In this document: positions 26,393-34,161 of the stretch, piece by piece
Layout of the letters: each line of letters opens with the position of its first letter
Position numbering within the stretch: position 1 is the first letter of the stretch
NCBI GenBank assembly: GCA_031292175.1
Contig: JARLHQ010000026.1
Location: 1-34,211, forward strand
Source of the DNA: Humidesulfovibrio sp.
GTDB lineage: Bacteria; Desulfobacterota; Desulfovibrionia; Desulfovibrionales; Desulfovibrionaceae
Length of the DNA: 34,211 nucleotides
Direction of reading: 5' to 3'
The notes under the pieces: model-generated
Databases searched by the model: none
Told to the model about the DNA's origin: nothing
What the model saw: the letters and a program-made list of their open reading frames with translations, nothing else
Translations under genes and position numbers: made by a program

Positions 26393-27814
26393 ATGCACAC
26401 AAAGATCGTCGCCACCCTTGGACCGGCCTCCAACAACTATGACACGATGAAGGCCATGGTGGAGTATGGCGCCCGCATCTTCCGCCTGAACTTCTCGCAC
26501 TCCGACGCCGCCACCTTCCTGCCCACGGTCAAGCTCATCCGCAAACTGGAGGACGACCTGGGCCAGCCGCTGACCATCATGGGCGACCTGTGCGGCCCCA
26601 AGGTGCGCATCGGCGAGGTGGAAGGATCGCCCCTGCAGGTGATCAAGGGCCAGCGATTGGCCCTCGGTCTGCCCGACGAGCGCGGCGTCCTCGCCGACCT
26701 GCCCTTTGTGAGCCTGGATATGCCCGAACTGCTGCGGGGTCTGGCCGTGGACATGCCCGTCTCACTTTCCGACGGCATGCTCCAATTCACCGTCACTGAG
26801 GTGCGCAAGGCGGACAAACTTTTCGTCATGCAATCAAGGAATAGCGGCGTCCTGACCTCCAAGAAAGGCATCGCCTTTCCCGGCAAGTTCCATCCCCTGC
26901 CCGCGCTGACGGCCAAGGACCGCCGCGACCTGCACGAGGGCATGGACATCGGGCTCGACGCCGTGGCCCTCTCCTTTGTGCAGACGCTCGACGACATCCG
27001 CGACATCCGCTCGGAGATCGAGAAGCACGGCCGCCATATTCCCGTGGTGGCCAAAATTGAGCGGCAGAACGCCGTGGACAACCTGGAATCCATCCTGAGC
27101 CTCACCGACGCTGTGATGGTGGCGCGCGGCGACCTGGGCCTGGAGTGCCCGCTCTCCGCCGTGCCGGTGATCCAGAAGCGCATCATCCGCGCCTGCCGCC
27201 ACGCCCAGAAGGCCGTCATCGTGGCCACGCAGATGCTGCTCTCCATGGTGAACAACCCGCTGCCCACCAGGGCCGAGGCCGCCGACGTGGCCAACGCCAT
27301 GCTTGACGGCGCGGACTGCGTAATGCTCTCCGAGGAGACGGCCATGGGCAACTATCCCGTGGAGGCCGTGAAGTTCATGAGCGAGATCGCGGCGAACGCC
27401 GAGCCATACTACATCGAACGTATGAAGGGTCCGTTCGCGCCCAAGGTGGAGAAGAACCCGGCCAAGTATCTGGCCTACGCCGCCTGCCTGCTGGCCCAGA
27501 ACGCCGAGAGCGAAGGTCTGGTGGCGCACACGGAGTCCGGCTCCACTGCTCGTTTTTTATCCTCCCGCCGGCCGGAGCACATTGTCCACGCCCTGACCCC
27601 GAACCCACCCACGGTGAAGCACCTGAACTTCTTCTGGGGCGTAGAGCCGCGCCATGTCTCCACCCAGCTGGAGAACCACGTACAGCGCGCCGAGAAATAC
27701 ATCCACGACTCGCCCCAGTTCACCCCGGGCAAGAGCGCAGTCATCGTGGCCGGACAGCCCACCCCGGGCCAGGTGGAGCCGCACACCAACGCCCTCAAGG
27801 TCTACTACAAGTAA
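26393..27814 (+). CDS. pyk: Pyruvate kinase
   Basis: The 473-residue cytoplasmic enzyme converts phosphoenolpyruvate and ADP to pyruvate and ATP in the last step of glycolysis. Visible signatures are TKIVATLGPAS, FRLNFSHS (substrate-binding arginine, asparagine and serine), GDLCGPKVRIG, VVAKIERQNAV (catalytic lysine and metal-ligand glutamate), MVARGDLGLE (metal-ligand aspartate) and VATQML (catalytic threonine). The A, B and C domains are complete and the length is normal. The C-terminal effector region (HTESGSTARFLSSRRPEH, then GQPTPGQVEPHTNALKV) departs somewhat from the usual GxPGTTNT loop, so allosteric control may differ. GAGGAAG lies 5 nt before the ATG. The gene stands alone and ends at a strong hairpin. 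Confidence 0.96.
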   Translation: MHTKIVATLGPASNNYDTMKAMVEYGARIFRLNFSHSDAATFLPTVKLIRKLEDDLGQPLTIMGDLCGPKVRIGEVEGSPLQVIKGQRLALGLPDERGVLADLPFVSLDMPELLRGLAVDMPVSLSDGMLQFTVTEVRKADKLFVMQSRNSGVLTSKKGIAFPGKFHPLPALTAKDRRDLHEGMDIGLDAVALSFVQTLDDIRDIRSEIEKHGRHIPVVAKIERQNAVDNLESILSLTDAVMVARGDLGLECPLSAVPVIQKRIIRACRHAQKAVIVATQMLLSMVNNPLPTRAEAADVANAMLDGADCVMLSEETAMGNYPVEAVKFMSEIAANAEPYYIERMKGPFAPKVEKNPAKYLAYAACLLAQNAESEGLVAHTESGSTARFLSSRRPEHIVHALTPNPPTVKHLNFFWGVEPRHVSTQLENHVQRAEKYIHDSPQFTPGKSAVIVAGQPTPGQVEPHTNALKVYYK

Positions 27815-27826
27815 CACCGCCCCGCT

Positions 27827-27875
27827 CAACAACAAAAGGCCCCGGGAGCAATGCTCCCGGGGCCTTTTGTTGTTG
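27827..27875. terminator. Strong bidirectional rho-independent terminator
   Basis: A perfect 23-bp inverted repeat with a 3-nt loop (AAT) has a GC-rich core (GGCCCCGGGAGC) flanked by AAAA on the left and TTTT on the right. It therefore reads as a terminator in both directions, for pyruvate kinase on the plus strand and for the convergent protease gene on the minus strand. Confidence 0.95.
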
Positions 27876-27901
27876 AGGTGCTGAGGCCGCGCAGCCGGGG
27901 C

Positions 27902-29074
27902 CTACTCTCCCAGGCCCGGCTCAATGGGGTGCTGGCCGCTCTGCCCCTCGGCCTGGAGCGTCACCAGAACGTCCTTGTCCTTGCCCTCGCGCCGGATGGT
28001 AAGGTGCACATGCTCGCCGATCTTGAAGTCGTCCAGCCGAGCGAGCAGCGCCGGCACGCTGTCCACGGGCTTGCCCTCCACGGCGGTAATGATGTCGCCC
28101 GGGATGAAGGAGCCGTCCGTGGCCATGCGCGCGCCCACGAGCCCGGCCATCGCCGCGGTGGAGCCGGGCTGCACGCGCAGCGCCAGCACGCCCTTGACGC
28201 CCATTTGCGCGGTCACCATGTCGTTGGTGCGCTGGTCCACGTCGATGCCAAGCGCGGGCCGGACGTACTTGCCCTTGCTGATGAGCTGCGGCACCACGCG
28301 GTTCACCGCGTCCACGGGCACGGCGAAGCCCACGCCCGCCGAGGCCCCGGAGGGGCTGTAGATGGCGGTGTTCACGCCGATGAGCCGCCCGGCGGAGTCG
28401 AGCAGCGGGCCGCCGGAATTGCCGGGATTGATGGCCGCGTCGGTCTGGATCAGATGCTCCACCACGCCGCCGTCCTCGTTCTTGAGCGAGCGGTCAAGCG
28501 CCGAGACGATGCCTGTGGTCAGCGTCCAGTCGAGCCCGAAGGGGTTGCCGATGGCAAAAACCCTTTGGCCCACCTTGAGGTCGCCCGAGGTGCCGAGCGG
28601 CAGGGGCGCGCGCTTCCCGGCCCCATCGATGCGCAAGACGGCCAGGTCGTGCAACGGGCTGGCGCCCACCAGGGTGGCCGTGAACTCCTTGCCGTCGGAG
28701 AAGCGCACACGGGCCTCCGCCGCGCCGGCGATGACGTGGTAATTGGTGATGATGTGGCCCTTCTCGTCCCACACAAAGCCGGAACCGGCCCCGCGCGGGA
28801 TGGTGAAGATGTTGCGGCTCCAGAACTCCATCACACGCTGGGTGGTGGCGATGAACACCACCGAGTCCCGCGAACGCTCGAAAAGTGCAATCGTGGCCTT
28901 TTCATCCGCGGCGAGGTCGCCACGCGGGGTCACGGGACGCGGAGCCTCCGACTCGCGTCCGAACAGACGCAAGCCCATAGGAGCGGCATACCAAACCACG
29001 ATCACGACGATGATGGCCAGGGTGAGCCACTTGAGCCGCCGCAAAAAGATATCGCCGCCTGCTTTCTGTTCCAT
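27902..29074 (-). CDS. Membrane-anchored HtrA/DegP-like serine protease (S1C) with one PDZ domain
   Basis: The 390-residue protein has an uncleaved-looking N-terminal anchor (about 14-36), so the protease should sit on the periplasmic face of the inner membrane, as in DegS. The trypsin-like domain has an intact catalytic triad: H113 in TNYHVIAG, D143 in LHDLAVL and S220 in NPGNSGGPL. A single PDZ domain (about 280-380) contains GDIITAVEGKPV. One PDZ plus an anchor fits DegS or HhoB-like regulators better than DegP, which has two. The ATG at 29072-29074 follows a GGGAGCAGGAA stretch. It is divergent from the c-di-GMP gene and converges on pyruvate kinase. The substrate is unknown; envelope stress signalling or quality control are the usual roles. 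Confidence 0.93.
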   Translation of the reverse strand: MEQKAGGDIFLRRLKWLTLAIIVVIVVWYAAPMGLRLFGRESEAPRPVTPRGDLAADEKATIALFERSRDSVVFIATTQRVMEFWSRNIFTIPRGAGSGFVWDEKGHIITNYHVIAGAAEARVRFSDGKEFTATLVGASPLHDLAVLRIDGAGKRAPLPLGTSGDLKVGQRVFAIGNPFGLDWTLTTGIVSALDRSLKNEDGGVVEHLIQTDAAINPGNSGGPLLDSAGRLIGVNTAIYSPSGASAGVGFAVPVDAVNRVVPQLISKGKYVRPALGIDVDQRTNDMVTAQMGVKGVLALRVQPGSTAAMAGLVGARMATDGSFIPGDIITAVEGKPVDSVPALLARLDDFKIGEHVHLTIRREGKDKDVLVTLQAEGQSGQHPIEPGLGE

Positions 29075-29172
29075 GTTCCTGCTCCCGATAGCTGTTATTC
29101 CCGCGCGTCTCGCCAGCGGACGGCCTGAAATGTACTGGTTTCACCACCAATTTCAAGTGTCGGGAGGGGGGC

Positions 29173-29190
29173 GGTCCAAAATCTTGGGCC
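29173..29190. promoter_or_regulatory. Small hairpin in the divergent protease / c-di-GMP intergenic region
   Basis: GGTCCAA and TTGGGCC pair with one G-U and an AATC loop, followed by TTT on the plus strand. It lies about 100 bp before the GGDEF-EAL gene. It could be a leader terminator or an operator. I looked for a c-di-GMP riboswitch in 29075-29287 and did not recognise one. The AT-rich stretch 29218-29250 probably holds the promoters. Confidence 0.25.
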
Positions 29191-29287
29191 TTTGCCGCCA
29201 TGTTCGTCCTTCCGCCTGTTCTATCAGATTAGACATAACAACAAACGCACCTTTACCGATAGGTTGATCCGATGGTACGATAAAAGT

Positions 29288-31993
29288 ATGCGCCGTATGC
29301 CACCCTTCACCACACTGATGCTCGCAGGACTGCTTTGCGGCAGCCTGATTTGCGGCGCGCTGCTCTATGGCGCATATGCCGTTGCCCGGCAGGAAGCCCT
29401 GGCCAACCTGAACGCCCAGCAGACCATCCTGGCCCGGCAGGCGGTTCAAGGCATCCAGGACTATTTCGCCAACGTCCGGAACCTGGCCTGGTCCGTGGCT
29501 CAGAACACGCACGTCATCAGCCTGGACGCCGAGGGTGAAAAATATCTGTTCGCCGTGCAGCGCGAGAACTCGGGCGAGGTCATGGCCATCACCCGGATGA
29601 GCCCCAGGGGTGTCATCCGGTTCTCTACCCCAGACAACTCCGTGGCCGGACGGGACATCACCAACCAGGAACATGTGTCGAGGATCCTGGCCACGCACAG
29701 TCCCGTTCTCAGCGACGTCATCACCTCGGCCCAGGGATATCGCACCATCATCCTGCACGTTCCAGTGTTCAAGGGCGAGCGGTTCGAAGGCACGCTGGGC
29801 ATTCTGCTCAACTTCGACGCCATTGCCCGGCGCTACCTGGAGGGCGTGCGCGTGGCTGAAACCGGCTACGCCTTCGTCTACAGCCAGAAAGGCGTGTTGC
29901 TGTACAGCCCCGTGCCGGATCTGGCAGGCCAGAGCTACAGGGAAGTCACCAGGGACTTCCCGGAATTGCGGGCCGTGGTCAAGCGCATGCTCGCGGGCGA
30001 GTCCGGCACGGCGAACTTCACCTTCGACCGTGTGCGCGACCAGGCCCCCGGGCTGATCCGCAAGCTCGCCGTGTTCATGCCCATCAAACTGGGCGACACG
30101 TTCTGGTCTCTCTGCGTGGCCACGCCGGAATCCGAGATCTTGGCCAGCCTGGACCGCTTCGCCCTGTATCTGATGCCCTTGGCCTCCATGGTGCTCCTGT
30201 TCACCGCCCTGGGCATGGGCCTGGGCCTGCGCCATTTTCTGCTGGAGAAAGAGGTGCAGCGCCGACGCAAAACGGAGGCGGCCTTAGAGGAAAGCGCGCG
30301 GCGCTTCCATTCACTCTTCGACAACATGGCCGAAGGCGTGGCGCTGTGCACCCTGGTGCACGACGAGGCGGGCCAGGCCGTGAATTTCCGCCTGGAGGCG
30401 GTGAATCACAGCTACGAGGAAATCTTCAACATCAAGGCTCAGTTCGCAGCCGGACAGCTGGTCACGGAATTCTTCGGCCTGCCGCAGCCGCCCTTTTTGG
30501 CCGAGATGGCCGAGGTGGCTGAAACCGGGCAGGCCTTCAGCATAGAGACGATGCTCCAGCCTCTGGGCAAGCATGTGGCCCTCTCCGCCGTGCCTTGGGT
30601 GGACGGCGGCTTCGCGGCGATCTTCGTGGACATCACCGAACGCAAGCAGATGGAGAGCCAGCTGCGTCACCGGGCCCTGCACGACCCCCTGACCGGACTG
30701 GCCAACCGCACCCTGTGCCTGGACCGCATCGCCCTGGCGAACGAGCGCGCGCAACGCAGGCCAGACATGCGCTTCGCCGTGGTATTCATGGACCTGGACC
30801 GCTTCAAGATCATCAATGACAGCCTGGGACACGAGGCAGGCGACCTGCTGCTGCGCGAGGTGGCCAGCCGCCTTCTGGCCTGCACCCGGCGCATGGACAC
30901 CGTGTGCCGCTACGGCGGCGACGAGTTCGCCCTCGTGCTTGAGGAACTTTCCGAGCGGGAGGTGTTGCTCACCCTGCGGCGCATCCGCAAAAGCCTGAAG
31001 ACCCCCATGGACATCGGCGGACACACCATGCAGGTGGAGGCCAGTTTCGGCGTGGCTTATCCCCCGGCGGAGCCCATCGGGCCGGAGGAGATCCTGCGCA
31101 ACGCCAACATCGCCCTGCACCGCGCCAAACACCTGGGGCGCAACCGCGTGGTGGTCTATAAGCAGAGCATGCACGCCGCCGCCATCGAGATCATGAGTCT
31201 GGAGAATGACATCCGCAGGGGCCTCGGCAATGACGAATTTTTCATGCTCTACCAGCCGACCTTCGACCTGCGGGCCAAACGTCTGCACGGCTTCGAGGCC
31301 CTGCTGCGCTGGAACCACCCCACGCGCGGCGCGGTGAGCCCAGTGGAATTCATCCCCGTGGCCGAGGAGTCCGGCTCCATCTTTGAGCTGGGCAGCTTCG
31401 CCCTGGACCGCGCTTGCCGGGAAATGGCCGAGTTTCAGCGCATCCATCCCGAGGCCAGGGAACTGACCCTCTCCGTGAACCTTTCGCCCAGGCAGTTCGC
31501 ACGGCAGGGCCTCGCGGAGCAGATCGACCGCGTTTTGGCCGCCTCTGGTCTGCCGCCGATGTCGCTGGTGCTCGAGGTCACCGAATCCTCCATCATGAAG
31601 CACCCAGAATCCTCGGCCAAAATCCTCTCGCGCATCAAGGCGCGCGGCGTGGGCATCGCCATTGACGATTTCGGCACCGGATACTCCTCGCTCAGCGCCC
31701 TGCAGCAGCTGCCGCTCGACAGCCTGAAGATCGACTGTAGTTTTGTCTCCCGCATCCAGGAAAGCGCCGAGGACCGTGAGATCGTCCGGGCCATCATCAC
31801 CCTGGCCGAGAGCCTGCACCTCGGCACGGTGGCCGAAGGCATCGAAACCGAGGGGCAGCGCCAGATTCTTTTGGAACTGGGCTGTCAGTTGGGCCAGGGC
31901 TATCTCTGCGCCCGTGCGGTGCCCCTGAATGAGGTCGCGCAGAGCGTCAACGCCGAGGTCTGCCAGCCCCCCTTCTCCCCACAATACGCTTAG
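29288..31993 (+). CDS. Cache-PAS-GGDEF-EAL cyclic-di-GMP enzyme
   Basis: The 901-residue inner-membrane protein has a first helix at about 7-28, a periplasmic dCache-like sensor to about 295, a second helix near 296-318, a PAS domain (about 335-460), then GGDEF (about 455-625) and EAL (about 640-885). The cyclase A-site GGDEF is intact and RRMD five residues before it gives a canonical inhibitory I-site. The phosphodiesterase motifs are also intact: EALLRWNHP, NLSPRQF, LEVTES, IDDFGTGYS, LKIDCSF and EGIET. Both activities are therefore possible, with the balance set by the periplasmic ligand and PAS. The frame is open to 29192, but the ATG at 29288 directly precedes the first helix; its ribosome site is poor, and an ATG at 29297 is an alternative. 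Confidence 0.94.
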   Translation: MRRMPPFTTLMLAGLLCGSLICGALLYGAYAVARQEALANLNAQQTILARQAVQGIQDYFANVRNLAWSVAQNTHVISLDAEGEKYLFAVQRENSGEVMAITRMSPRGVIRFSTPDNSVAGRDITNQEHVSRILATHSPVLSDVITSAQGYRTIILHVPVFKGERFEGTLGILLNFDAIARRYLEGVRVAETGYAFVYSQKGVLLYSPVPDLAGQSYREVTRDFPELRAVVKRMLAGESGTANFTFDRVRDQAPGLIRKLAVFMPIKLGDTFWSLCVATPESEILASLDRFALYLMPLASMVLLFTALGMGLGLRHFLLEKEVQRRRKTEAALEESARRFHSLFDNMAEGVALCTLVHDEAGQAVNFRLEAVNHSYEEIFNIKAQFAAGQLVTEFFGLPQPPFLAEMAEVAETGQAFSIETMLQPLGKHVALSAVPWVDGGFAAIFVDITERKQMESQLRHRALHDPLTGLANRTLCLDRIALANERAQRRPDMRFAVVFMDLDRFKIINDSLGHEAGDLLLREVASRLLACTRRMDTVCRYGGDEFALVLEELSEREVLLTLRRIRKSLKTPMDIGGHTMQVEASFGVAYPPAEPIGPEEILRNANIALHRAKHLGRNRVVVYKQSMHAAAIEIMSLENDIRRGLGNDEFFMLYQPTFDLRAKRLHGFEALLRWNHPTRGAVSPVEFIPVAEESGSIFELGSFALDRACREMAEFQRIHPEARELTLSVNLSPRQFARQGLAEQIDRVLAASGLPPMSLVLEVTESSIMKHPESSAKILSRIKARGVGIAIDDFGTGYSSLSALQQLPLDSLKIDCSFVSRIQESAEDREIVRAIITLAESLHLGTVAEGIETEGQRQILLELGCQLGQGYLCARAVPLNEVAQSVNAEVCQPPFSPQYA

Positions 31994-32664
31994 GCGCCAG
32001 CCATTGCCCGCTCCTCCAGCTCCCGCGCCTGCGCGGGAGTGATCTCCCGGAAGCGCACGCCGGCGCAGTGCCGCAAATGATCCCGCCCGTGCTTCATGCA
32101 CCAGCAGACGTCCGCAGTGATCGGCGCCGGGTCCGAGAGCTTGGCGATGCGCAGGCGCAGCACGCCGTCCCCGCCAAAAGCCTTTTCGCAGTTCACGAGC
32201 CCTCCGCTAGCTGAGACATCAAGGATAGTGCCCGGCTTGGGCGCGGAGAACAGGGGATCGTCCGCGTCGGCCAGGAGCGCCTCAAGCATCACCGGCGCGC
32301 GCGGCGCAATCCGGGCCGGACGCGGAAGAAACCGGGACACCCGGGTGACGAATTCCGCAGGCTCATCCAGGTACGTCAGGGCGTTGTCCAGCTTCCGCCG
32401 ACGCACCCGCAGCAGGGGGAAGACCTCGGACAGCTGGAACAGGTGCACCCGCTCCAGGGCCGGGCTGTGCAGCACCTCATCCACCTCCAGCACAAAGCCG
32501 CACACGGTCCGGTCCTTGAGACAGTCCAAGAAATCCCCGAAGTTGGGTGCAAAGATAGGCTCAATCCCCGACTCGCGAAGATTTCCTGCGTAATCCTCGG
32601 GGTGCTGGGTCAAGACCAGCACGGGGAAGGCCACATTGTCCGCAGTGTCAGCGCGCTTGCCCAT
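31990..32664 (-). CDS. PilZ domain c-di-GMP effector with an N-terminal receiver-like region
   Basis: The 224-residue cytoplasmic protein has an N-terminal alpha/beta region (FPVLVLTQHPEDYAGNL and following) that resembles a receiver without the usual phosphorylation aspartate pattern. A C-terminal PilZ domain has the c-di-GMP signature RIAPR (RxxxR) followed by DVSASGG (D/NxSxxG). The frame extends to 32730, but the ATG at 32662-32664 has GGAGG 6 nt before it and removes a basic leader of no clear homology; ATG 32712 and TTG 32730 lack a ribosome site. The stop codon overlaps that of the convergent GGDEF-EAL gene by 2 nt. The neighbouring enzyme suggests that the two act in one local c-di-GMP circuit; the output is unknown. 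Confidence 0.88.
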   Translation of the reverse strand: MGKRADTADNVAFPVLVLTQHPEDYAGNLRESGIEPIFAPNFGDFLDCLKDRTVCGFVLEVDEVLHSPALERVHLFQLSEVFPLLRVRRRKLDNALTYLDEPAEFVTRVSRFLPRPARIAPRAPVMLEALLADADDPLFSAPKPGTILDVSASGGLVNCEKAFGGDGVLRLRIAKLSDPAPITADVCWCMKHGRDHLRHCAGVRFREITPAQARELEERAMAGA

Positions 32665-32793
32665 TAGTGCCTCCAGGAAGTTGAACAAACCACGAGCCAC
32701 TACGTATACCATTTTTTTTGCGCTACGCAACTCTCCGTTTCAATAGCGCGGCATTTTCGACCCAGCACCCGGCCGCTTTCCCGGGCTTCGGGG

Positions 32794-32822
32794 TTGACAC
32801 AGCACAATTAGTTGCATACAAC
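32794..32822 (+). promoter_or_regulatory. Promoter of the MarR-type gene, giving a leaderless transcript
   Basis: A perfect TTGACA at 32794-32799 and TACAAC at 32817-32822 are separated by exactly 17 bp. Transcription should start about 7 nt after the -10 box, at or within a base or two of the ATG at 32829. No ribosome site precedes that ATG, which fits a leaderless message. Confidence 0.75.
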
Positions 32823-32825
32823 AAC
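32808..32825. promoter_or_regulatory. Likely MarR autoregulatory operator
   Basis: GTTG-CATA-CAAC at 32811-32822 is a perfect 4-bp-arm palindrome with partial symmetry beyond it (TTA on the left, AAC on the right). The pattern resembles known MarR-family sites of the TAGTTGnATnCAACTA kind. Its right arm is part of the -10 box, so binding would block RNA polymerase. The assignment to this MarR protein is inferred from position. Confidence 0.5.
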
Positions 32826-32828
32826 CAT

Positions 32829-33290
32829 ATGAACGACGCACCATCCCACTACCAGCTCAAGGAATCCCTGGGGCACTTGGCGACGCAGTTTTCCAAGGCC
32901 GTGCTCCGGCGCATCAACCAGGGCATGCAAGCGAATGGTTTCCCCATCTCCAGCGAGCAATGGACCGCCCTGGTGCAAATTTGGAATGCCGAGGGCATGA
33001 CCCAACAGCAACTGGGCGAGAAACTGCTGAAGGAGAAGACCAACGTGGCCCGGCTGCTGTCCAGCCTGGAACAGTCCGGGTACATTGAACGCAGGCCCGG
33101 GGCGGCCGACCGGCGCGAAAAGACGGTCCACCTGGGCCCTGCCGGCCGCCGTGCCATGCCCCGCCTTGTTGCCCTCGTGCAGCGGATTTTGGACGAAGCC
33201 GGGCAAGGCATCGCCGAGGGTGAACTGGCCATCTGCCGCCGTGTGCTGCTGCGCGCCCGGCTGAACCTGGCCTCTGCTTCCGGCGAATAA
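32829..33290 (+). CDS. MarR family transcriptional regulator
   Basis: The 153-residue protein is a typical dimeric winged-helix MarR regulator. The recognition region is MTQQQLGEKLLKEKTNVARL with the preceding SSEQWTALVQIW helix, and the wing contains ERRPGAADRREKTVHL with the family DRR motif. A single cysteine lies near the C-terminus, so a simple two-cysteine redox switch is unlikely; a small phenolic or other ligand is the usual inducer. The frame is open further upstream, but that part would cross the promoter; the ATG at 32829 fits the family N-terminus. The gene is divergent from the PilZ gene and 96 bp before DUF554, which it may co-regulate. Confidence 0.93.
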   Translation: MNDAPSHYQLKESLGHLATQFSKAVLRRINQGMQANGFPISSEQWTALVQIWNAEGMTQQQLGEKLLKEKTNVARLLSSLEQSGYIERRPGAADRREKTVHLGPAGRRAMPRLVALVQRILDEAGQGIAEGELAICRRVLLRARLNLASASGE

Positions 33291-33318
33291 TCCCACGCGA
33301 CACGTCACGACGCCCTGC

Positions 33319-33345
33319 CGTCCCGCTCCCGGGAACGGCGGGACG
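33319..33345 (+). terminator. Hairpin between the MarR gene and the DUF554 gene
   Basis: CGTCCCGC and GCGGGACG form a perfect 8-bp stem around an 11-nt loop that contains CCCGGG. A smaller GTCCG/CGGAC hairpin follows at 33353-33368. Neither is followed by a T-run. They may slow or partly stop transcription between the two genes, or stabilise one of the transcripts. Confidence 0.4.
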
Positions 33346-33386
33346 TCCCTGCGTCCGCGCGGGCGGACATCAAGAGGAGACACTCC

Positions 33387-34070
33387 ATGCTGCCCATCGG
33401 CGCAATTTTGAACGCAGCGGCTATTTTTGGCGGAGGCGGGGTCGGCATGGCCCTGGGTCGGCGCATTCCAGAAATGGTCCGCGCCTGCATCTTCCAGGGC
33501 CTCGGGCTCTCCGTGCTGGCGGTGGGCATCAAGTTGACGCTGCGGAGCACCAGTCCGGAGATCCTCATCGCCAGCATTGTGCTCGGCGGCGCAGTCGGCA
33601 GCGCGCTGCGGCTGGAGGAGCGCATCGCGAACGCCAGCCTTTGGGTCAAGGCCAAGCTGCGCTCAGGCAACCCGCTCTTCGCGGATGGCCTGGTCGTTTC
33701 CGTGACGGTGTTCTGCTGCGGCTCGCTGGCGCTGCTTGGGCCTTTGGACGAGGGCGTGCGCGGCGACCACTTCCTGCTCTCCACCAAGGCCTTCATCGAC
33801 GGCCTGACGGCCATCGCCTTTGCCTCGGCCTATGGGGCCGGAGTTCTCGTCTCCGCACTGCTGGTGCTGGTGTATGAAGGCGCGGCGACCTATGCGGCCA
33901 GCGCCATCGGACAATATGTCGCCCCGGCCGTGGTCACGGAGCTTTCCGCCGTGGGTGGGGTGCTCACGATTGGCATAGCCATCAACATGCTGGAAATCCG
34001 GCACATCGCCCTGCCGAACCTGCTGCCGTCCCTGGTTTTCACCGTGATCCTGGCCAGCTGGTTCCTCTAG
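33387..34070 (+). CDS. DUF554 family integral membrane protein
   Basis: The 227-residue hydrophobic protein has about six to seven predicted helices. It starts MLPIGAILNAAAIFGGGGVG, the N-terminus typical of DUF554 (YqgA/YdfK-like) proteins. It shows further family features such as the GGAVGSALRLEERI loop, SVTVFCCGSLALLGPLDEG and LSAVGGVLTIGIAINML. The function of this family is not established; a transport role is often supposed. GAGGAG lies 7-10 nt before the ATG. The gene follows the MarR-type regulator on the same strand after two hairpins. The stop codon lies only 19 bp before the probable end of an insertion sequence, so the coding region appears intact but its native downstream sequence has been displaced. 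Confidence 0.92.
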   Translation: MLPIGAILNAAAIFGGGGVGMALGRRIPEMVRACIFQGLGLSVLAVGIKLTLRSTSPEILIASIVLGGAVGSALRLEERIANASLWVKAKLRSGNPLFADGLVVSVTVFCCGSLALLGPLDEGVRGDHFLLSTKAFIDGLTAIAFASAYGAGVLVSALLVLVYEGAATYAASAIGQYVAPAVVTELSAVGGVLTIGIAINMLEIRHIALPNLLPSLVFTVILASWFL

Positions 34071-34089
34071 CTGTGGAGTTATAGGAGGT

Positions 34090-34161
34090 TGTTCACTCGG
34101 CCCGAATCGGTCAAATTGGGTTTGCGAGAACTCAACTGCCGACAGGAGGACCGAGTGAACA
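34090..34161. repeat. 11-bp inverted repeat linking the IS end to the transposase start codon
   Basis: TGTTCACTCGG at 34090-34100 is the exact reverse complement of CCGAGTGAACA at 34151-34161. The right copy contains the transposase GTG start (34155-34157) and lies just after its ribosome site. A transcript entering from outside could fold the two arms together. Confidence 0.8.

Noticed and set aside
29192..29287. N-terminal extension of the GGDEF-EAL protein to 29192
   Set aside because: The extra 32 residues are polar, lie before the first membrane helix, and fall in an AT-rich promoter-like stretch with no ribosome site.
29075..29287. c-di-GMP riboswitch upstream of the GGDEF-EAL gene
   Set aside because: A short TACC/GGTA pairing is present near 29254-29277, but none of the conserved GEMM core elements were recognised.
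30311..32101. 596-residue open frame on the minus strand
   Set aside because: It is antisense to the GGDEF and EAL domains and overlaps the PilZ gene in another frame; shadow composition.
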